Shown here one piece after another: positions 49,716 to 53,855 of a DNA stretch of 53,855 nt. Each line of letters begins with the position of its first letter. Positions within the stretch are counted from its first letter, which is position 1. Source of the stretch: a virus; IMG/VR virus record IMGVR_UViG_3300025617_000031, positions 1-53,855 of that record; one strand, written 5' to 3'. Position numbers and translations under genes: made by a program. The notes under the pieces are model-generated. The model had not been told where the DNA came from, made no database searches, and was given only the letters and a program-made list of their open reading frames with translations.

Positions 49716-49871
49716 TTATTCCTCATACATCTCGTGTAATAGATCACCGACACGAGATCTCCAAGACTCACCGTGCATCTCTGCAATAATATCTTCGATT
49801 TCATCTATATCTTTCTTTTGACTCAAAAGAGACACGATATCCTGATCGATATCTAATTGTTCATCACTCAT
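49716..49871 (-). CDS. 51-aa acidic protein
   Basis: ATG at 49871, TAA at 49716. The product MSDEQLDIDQDIVSLLSQKK then DIDEIEDIIAEMHGESWRSR is strongly acidic and helical. It is tightly spaced between the TM protein and the 90-aa gene. Function unknown. Confidence 0.6.
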   Translation of the reverse strand: MSDEQLDIDQDIVSLLSQKKDIDEIEDIIAEMHGESWRSRVGDLLHEMYEE

Positions 49872-49883
49872 AATATACCTCTA

Positions 49884-50063
49884 CTATTTTTTTACTGGTT
49901 GAATATTTCCATTCTTATCAAATTCGATGATCTTACTTTGCTCTAAATGTGCAAGGGTAAGTTCGGTTGCAACTACGACACCTTCTTTCAGACCAGACTG
50001 ATAAGAAAAGTAAACACACGCAACAATAGTACCTAAAAAGATAATTGCCCATTCAATCGGCAT
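49884..50063 (-). CDS. Small membrane protein
   Basis: A 59-aa protein from the ATG at 50063 (AGGAGA upstream). N-terminal membrane helix (WAIIFLGTIVACVYFSYQSG), then a soluble tail (EFDKNGNIQPVKK). Small proteins of this build are frequent in T4-like marine phages. A longer TTG-start form (50105) is less likely. Confidence 0.65.
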   Translation of the reverse strand: MPIEWAIIFLGTIVACVYFSYQSGLKEGVVVATELTLAHLEQSKIIEFDKNGNIQPVKK

Positions 50064-50094
50064 ATCATTCTCCTGACGAGGATTGTAAAAGTAT

Positions 50095-50676
50095 TTAGCA
50101 ATCAAAGTCTTTCTTGAAGTCTTCTACAAAGATTCCAGAGACATTCGATGCATCTAGTGTAGCAAATTCACTAGCATTTGGCAACACAAAAGTGAATTGA
50201 ACTTGAGCATTGTCTCTCATAAACCACTCTAAGTACTTGATACGATAGTAGTTATCACTTTCTACTGCGTGTGTTTCTATGCCGTAGTTAGGAGTATTCT
50301 TAAACACATTGTCAGTTGAGATGCTACCCTTGAGCAAAAAGTCAAATCCAAGACAATACAGTTTAGTATTATCACGACGGATTGCTTCGAGCATTGCATT
50401 CATACCTGCATTCGAACGACGACGACGAGAATTGTACTTCGCAGACTCCCATCGTTCATCTTCTGGTGGAATGATTATCTGACTGCGAGGATGTATCTCT
50501 TCAGTCAATTCTTTAATCATTCCATCATCAATTGCGACAATATAATCACAGTCACTAAACTCTCGATGGATTGCATTGCAACCATAAATCTCACCGCGGG
50601 TCTTGAGTCCATGTAGGTCTATAGGTTTTCGACTTACACCATTACCGACGATGAATGCCGTTGTCTTTGAGCTCAT
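50095..50676 (-). CDS. MptE/DUF115-like Rossmann-type protein
   Basis: A 193-aa protein. The N-terminus TTAFIVGNGVSRKPIDLHGL, then IYGCNAIHREFSDCDYIVAI and DDGM has the nucleotide-binding loop and GCNA..R motif of the DUF115/MptE-like superfamily, which includes pterin pyrophosphokinase-like and glycosyltransferase-like proteins. LYCLGFDFLLKGS follows in the second half. A sugar- or nucleotide-handling role is likely. The exact reaction is unknown. Confidence 0.65.
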   Translation of the reverse strand: MSSKTTAFIVGNGVSRKPIDLHGLKTRGEIYGCNAIHREFSDCDYIVAIDDGMIKELTEEIHPRSQIIIPPEDERWESAKYNSRRRRSNAGMNAMLEAIRRDNTKLYCLGFDFLLKGSISTDNVFKNTPNYGIETHAVESDNYYRIKYLEWFMRDNAQVQFTFVLPNASEFATLDASNVSGIFVEDFKKDFDC

Positions 50677-50830
50677 CTTCTAGTTCATCCCAATCTTCAT
50701 TATCAATATTTTCCGCAACATCCATTAGGTGTTTTTTGAAGTGATGTCTCGATTCCTTTTTAAGGGGTCTCTTGCGAATTCCTTCATTTTCTTCAGTATA
50801 CTCTTTGAACGATTTTTTGATTCTACCCAT
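50642..50830 (-). CDS. Small charged protein
   Basis: A 62-aa protein: Lys-rich N-terminal half (RKRPLKKESRHHFKKHLMDV) and acidic C-terminal half (NEDWDELEDELKDNG). It overlaps the MptE-like gene by 35 nt. Similar small proteins occur in cyanophage-type genomes. Unknown function. Confidence 0.62.
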   Translation of the reverse strand: MGRIKKSFKEYTEENEGIRKRPLKKESRHHFKKHLMDVAENIDNEDWDELEDELKDNGIHRR

Positions 50831-50850
50831 ATTAGTTTTTTATCTGACTT

Positions 50851-51282
50851 TCACCAATCTTTAGTTTGCTCAGGAAATGCTTCCATCGTGAGTTTCTTAG
50901 TGATACCCTTGAATGGCAACTTCCCGTCCTTCATACCGATCAAAAGTTTTGCGTCTTTAGGATCGATGCTCTCTAACAGACCGATGAAGAGTTGCTCCCT
51001 ACGAGTCTGTTTGAGATTTCTTTGCGCAGGTTGATCTCCCTGCACGAATAAGTATAACCTACGGAGTTCTGCATAAAACTGTCCTTCAACATCTGATCCC
51101 TCTACGAGAGGTTTGTACGGAGGTGTTCCTTCTGGCAATAACCACTTTGCAAGAGGACTATAGGTATATGCCAATACAATAATTGCGGGATGTCCGATCT
51201 CTTGTAATTTAGCAATCTTCTCTTTTCGAGTTTCTAATTTCTCGACTTCTTTAAATAATTCGTACATACTTTTCTTTGCCAT
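50851..51282 (-). CDS. DUF6433 protein
   Basis: A 143-aa protein from the ATG at 51282 (TGATG overlap with RNase H). It has the DUF6433 pattern: MYELFKEVEKLETRKEKIAK, KWLLPEGTPPYKPL, LYLFVQGDQPAQRNLKQTRR, LLESIDPKDAKLLIGMKDGK and PFKGITKKLTMEAFPE. The family is nearly universal in marine T4-like phages. Its link to RNase H suggests a replication-associated role, not shown. Confidence 0.82.
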   Translation of the reverse strand: MAKKSMYELFKEVEKLETRKEKIAKLQEIGHPAIIVLAYTYSPLAKWLLPEGTPPYKPLVEGSDVEGQFYAELRRLYLFVQGDQPAQRNLKQTRREQLFIGLLESIDPKDAKLLIGMKDGKLPFKGITKKLTMEAFPEQTKDW

Positions 51283-52142
51283 CAAAATTCTCCGACATGC
51301 TCAATCAATAGTTTTAATCGTTTCTTGATAAAATAATTCAAGAGACCTTTCCTTTCCGGTACTTCATATTTATCATACATCTGTATTACTTGATTGCAAA
51401 TATCATTCGGTACGCAGGATAAGTCTACGAGTTCTTCATTGCGTTTATAATTGCGGAGCATTATTTCGTCACAGAACTTCTCTGGTTCCAGATCAATCCA
51501 CGACTCTATCTTTTTACTGGATAGTGGTTTCTGTCTTTCCTTTGCAATAATGCACGAATCGTTGGATAGGAAGTTTGGAATACCGTCACCACGATCACCT
51601 TTCATAATATGTTCCTTCAGGAATCGAAAAGGATCTGTGATACGAATCCACTTCTTAGTGATAGGGCTGAACTGATCAACATTCACATACTTCTGCAACT
51701 GACCAAAGTCTTTGTCACCAGAAAGAATGAGAATCTTCTCAGAATCATCATTTCTTAAATGTACACCGTATCGTTCAGTAAGAACACCGATGATGTCATC
51801 TGCCTCGGCACGAGGTACTTGGATTACACGATAAGGGAAGTACTGCTTGAGTTCTTCACGGATGTTATTGAGTGCATCAAAGATAGCACCCCAATCCAGA
51901 TCAGACTTCTCACGGTCTTCCTTACGATGTGCCTTGTAATATGGGAAGAGATCTTTTCTCCAATAGTTCTTATCATCACAACAGATGACAAGTTCTCCAT
52001 AGTCTTTGACGAATTTCTGACGATACATACGGATACTATTCAGTACCATGTGTCTCACCAAATCTTCATTGAGATCAGACTTACCTTTAATTTGAATCAT
52101 CAAGTTGCTGATCATTACTTGATTCAAGTCTAACAAAATCAT
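51282..52142 (-). CDS. rnh: RNase H (T4 rnh-like 5'-3' exonuclease)
   Basis: A 286-aa FEN1-type nuclease (T4 Rnh: 305 aa). Metal-site residues fall at D5 (ILLDLNQ), D56 (VICCDDKNYWRKDLFPYYKA), E113/D115/D116 (RAEADDIIGV) and D143/D145 (LSGDKDFGQL). A shortened helix-hairpin region follows (GDRGDGIPNFLSND). In T4 it removes RNA primers on the lagging strand, helped by gp32. It overlaps DUF6433 by 1 nt. Confidence 0.93.
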   Translation of the reverse strand: MILLDLNQVMISNLMIQIKGKSDLNEDLVRHMVLNSIRMYRQKFVKDYGELVICCDDKNYWRKDLFPYYKAHRKEDREKSDLDWGAIFDALNNIREELKQYFPYRVIQVPRAEADDIIGVLTERYGVHLRNDDSEKILILSGDKDFGQLQKYVNVDQFSPITKKWIRITDPFRFLKEHIMKGDRGDGIPNFLSNDSCIIAKERQKPLSSKKIESWIDLEPEKFCDEIMLRNYKRNEELVDLSCVPNDICNQVIQMYDKYEVPERKGLLNYFIKKRLKLLIEHVGEF

Positions 52143-52177
52143 GATATGTGCTCACATATAATCTATCTACTCTTATA

Positions 52178-52205
52178 TAGTCTCATAGATCTGTGTTTGT
52201 GTCAA
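52178..52205 (-). promoter_or_regulatory. Possible sigma70-type promoter before RNase H
   Basis: On the minus strand a perfect TTGACA (52205-52200) is followed at 17 nt by a poor GACTAT and at 20 nt by a better TATATA. It lies over the stop of the 159-aa gene, about 40-60 nt before the RNase H ATG. Confidence 0.4.
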
Positions 52206-52662
52206 CCCCCCAAATTTTATTAATGTCTGGATAAAAAACACCATGCTGACGTTTGGGTTCACCATTGGCATCATATGCCATATGTTTACACACATAACCA
52301 ATTTTGTTCTGCCCAAACTCACCCCAATACATATCTAACCATGTGCCGTTTTCAAGATAGTTCTGCATATTACGTGCATAGTTTTCGCAACGAATTTGTT
52401 TTGCTTCAGCATCTTTGATTCCTTGCTTTGCTTCACGTTTATATCGTGACGCAAGTTCACGTTGAGTCTTAATCCACTTCCTAACATTGTTCATACAAAG
52501 TTCATCTTCGTCTGATAATGCTAAAACCTTTGGAGCAATGTTTTTGTATTGAGGAGGATTTTCCTTCATACGTTTTTCACGTGCGACACGCAACCGTTCT
52601 GCCGCTGCTTGTTTTTGCTCTTCGGTCATTACCCGTTTTTTGCGAAACTTCTTGACTGCCAT
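52183..52662 (-). CDS. Conserved basic/helical protein
   Basis: A 159-aa protein. A strongly basic N-terminus (KKFRKKRVMTEEQKQAAAER, then LRVAREKRMKENPP) is suited to nucleic acids, followed by NVRKWIKTQRELASRYKREA, and a Trp/Tyr-rich end (KHMAYDANGEPKRQHGVFYP). It is common in marine T4-like phages, unknown in function. The context of RNase H and glycosyltransferase does not settle its job. Confidence 0.68.
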   Translation of the reverse strand: MAVKKFRKKRVMTEEQKQAAAERLRVAREKRMKENPPQYKNIAPKVLALSDEDELCMNNVRKWIKTQRELASRYKREAKQGIKDAEAKQIRCENYARNMQNYLENGTWLDMYWGEFGQNKIGYVCKHMAYDANGEPKRQHGVFYPDINKIWGVDTNTDL

Positions 52663-52664
52663 AA

Positions 52665-53621
52665 CTATTTCCTAGATAAAGATTTTAAAAGTGCTTTCCA
52701 CTCTTCTGATCTTACATTCCAATTGTAGTTGTTGTCAACCCAATTTTTTTGGAAAAGCATTTTTTGTTTAAAATTCTTATCCTCAATCTGCATACGAATC
52801 GCATGGTTCAGTATGTTTGCAAAGTAGTTTGCGTGTGCCTGTACATCTTCATTGTACTGATACATTGTTGCAAACCCACTAGTCGTTTCTGGCAATGCAC
52901 CAAGGTTAGGACATACAACTTGGCATCCTGCAGACATTGCCTCGATTGCGGCAATACAAGATGTCTCGATCCAAGTATTAGGATATGCAAAAATGTGCGA
53001 CTCTTGCAATGCCTTGCGGACAGTATCATTCGGTTGGTAACCGTGGTAAGTCATGTGTGGGTGTTTTTCAATCTGATCAAATAAATCATAATATGGTTCA
53101 TCTCTTTCAATCCACCCATATGCCTCAAATGAAGAATATACATCTAGATGAATTTTATCCTTATAATCTTCCGCAAGTGCTTCGAATGCGGCAACAAGAA
53201 TGTTAAGACCACGATGCGGTGTTGTATGATAGATCAAACGAATGACATCATCTTTCTTGTCTTTGTACTCGATTGGTTCGATTGCATTCTTCAGTACAAC
53301 AGACTCACTATAAGGGACACCTAAACCCATACTATAAGTAGACAACTGGTAGTTAGAAACAAATACCAATTTCTCAAATCGTTTCCTTGATGCTTCGTCT
53401 TTCAGATGCTGTGCTTCTGGATCGTTCCAGAGATCGTGCAACCATAGGATACGAGGTTTATCGTCCAACTCACGAACACGAGAACAAATAATTTGGAATT
53501 GCTCTAATAGATCAGAAGAGACTCGATCTTTGAGTCCCTTCATCATCATCTCTGTTCCACCCATTGCACCTTTGTAAGTTCCATCCTTACTCGGTCCTTT
53601 ACTCATTGTAAATTCACTCAT
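52665..53621 (-). CDS. GT-B glycosyltransferase (GT4-like)
   Basis: A 318-aa protein from the ATG at 53621 (GGAAAG upstream). It has the GT4 layout: MGGTEMMMKGLKD as acceptor-side loop, LVFVSNYQLSTY, VIRLIYHTTPHRGLNILVAA, and the nucleotide-sugar motif WIETSCIAAIEAMSAGCQVV then CPNLGALPE. Phage GT4 enzymes can glycosylate modified DNA bases, virion proteins or host LPS. Nothing here shows which. It overlaps the peroxiredoxin stop by 8 nt. Confidence 0.87.
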   Translation of the reverse strand: MSEFTMSKGPSKDGTYKGAMGGTEMMMKGLKDRVSSDLLEQFQIICSRVRELDDKPRILWLHDLWNDPEAQHLKDEASRKRFEKLVFVSNYQLSTYSMGLGVPYSESVVLKNAIEPIEYKDKKDDVIRLIYHTTPHRGLNILVAAFEALAEDYKDKIHLDVYSSFEAYGWIERDEPYYDLFDQIEKHPHMTYHGYQPNDTVRKALQESHIFAYPNTWIETSCIAAIEAMSAGCQVVCPNLGALPETTSGFATMYQYNEDVQAHANYFANILNHAIRMQIEDKNFKQKMLFQKNWVDNNYNWNVRSEEWKALLKSLSRK

Positions 53622-53855
53622 ACTTTCCACTTAAATATTCCATTACACTTTCTGGTGACGATACACCATATGGATCTGGATCGTCTTCAGTTGCATCTGG
53701 TTCTGCAAACATTTTTTCAATGACACCATTATCCACAATCATTGCATATCGACGAGATCGTGTTCCAAAACCAACTACAGACATGTCTAGATCCATGCCC
53801 ATACCTTTAGTAAACTCAGCATTGCCATCAGGAATGAAGTCAATCTTTCCTGCAC
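53614..53855 (-). CDS. Peroxiredoxin, Prx5-type (C-terminal part, cut by right edge)
   Basis: Eighty codons of the 3' end are visible; the start and catalytic Cys lie to the right of the window. AGKIDFIPDGNAEFTKGMGM, DLDMSVVGFGTRSRRYAMIV and DNGVIEKMFAEP match AhpC/TSA peroxiredoxins of the Prx5 class (conserved PDGN.EFT, GxGxRSxRYxM, V(D/E)(D/N)GVV). It would reduce peroxides using thiols. A phage-borne copy suggests protection from oxidative stress in infected cells. Confidence 0.85.
   Translation of the reverse strand, partial: AGKIDFIPDGNAEFTKGMGMDLDMSVVGFGTRSRRYAMIVDNGVIEKMFAEPDATEDDPDPYGVSSPESVMEYLSGKYE

Noticed and set aside
1-53855. tRNA or rRNA genes, insertion sequences, integrase and attachment sites
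   Set aside because: None was seen; the intergenic gaps are nearly all under 150 nt and contain promoters, hairpins or ribosome sites only. No origin could be recognised.

Overview
The window is a contiguous piece of a T4-like (Straboviridae/cyanophage-type) marine myovirus genome. The evidence is a near-complete T4-type baseplate set (homologues of gp5, gp6, gp7, gp8, gp25, gp26, gp27, gp48, gp53 and gp54), the T4 replication and late-transcription block gp32-gp59-gp33, a T4-type RNase H and T4-style late promoter motifs (TATAAATA). Long DUF4815 and S74-type fibre proteins, 2OG-Fe(II) oxygenases, mini-MazG, DUF2452, DUF6433 and an FmdB-like protein are typical of ocean T4-like phages. The host cannot be read from this sequence. 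Moderate-to-low G+C and the gene set point to a marine proteobacterium or cyanobacterium.

Layout. (1) 1-11663, minus strand: distal tail and fibre region. It holds a PKD-domain fibre cut by the left edge, a small structural protein, a 1700-aa fibre with a C-terminal S74 chaperone domain, two 2OG-Fe(II) oxygenases, a coiled-coil protein, a 506-aa structural protein and a GNAT-like protein. (2) 11620-30038, minus strand: a nearly gapless baseplate operon. In transcription order it runs gp48, gp53, gp27-like hub, P-loop kinase, small basic protein, gp5 (no lysozyme domain), coiled-coil structural protein, Hc1-like small protein, gp25, gp6, gp7, gp8 and DUF4815, the last carrying a C-terminal Hint domain. 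(3) 30051-34984, plus strand: gp4 head completion, a gp2-like protein, gp54-like tube initiator, gp26 with a probable -1 frameshift extension, an EF-hand membrane protein and a tape-measure/gp29-like protein. (4) 35029-37088, minus strand: gp32, a coiled-coil protein, gp59 and gp33 behind sigma70-like promoters. (5) 37237-38616, plus strand: four small genes behind a late promoter. (6) 38613-53855, minus strand: about 40 small, heavily overlapping early/middle genes with several metabolic or modifying enzymes (PD-(D/E)XK nuclease, mini-MazG, class-III aminotransferase, LPP20-type lipoprotein, RNase H, glycosyltransferase, and a peroxiredoxin cut by the right edge).

How it works together. Early genes are read from host-type TTGACN/TATNNT promoters, two of which share a leader motif. 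gp33 would couple a gp55-type late sigma factor to the sliding clamp and switch on TATAAATA promoters in front of the structural genes. Baseplate wedge, hub and tube-initiation proteins are encoded back to back, so translation is probably coupled.

The most notable observations are a perfect T_TTT_TTT slippery site at the end of gp26 that fuses it to an otherwise start-less, gp51-like ORF; a Hint (hedgehog/intein-type) domain at the C-terminus of a baseplate structural protein; a phage-borne PLP aminotransferase; a zeta-like kinase inside the baseplate operon; and a consensus-perfect sigma70 promoter pointing antisense into that operon.
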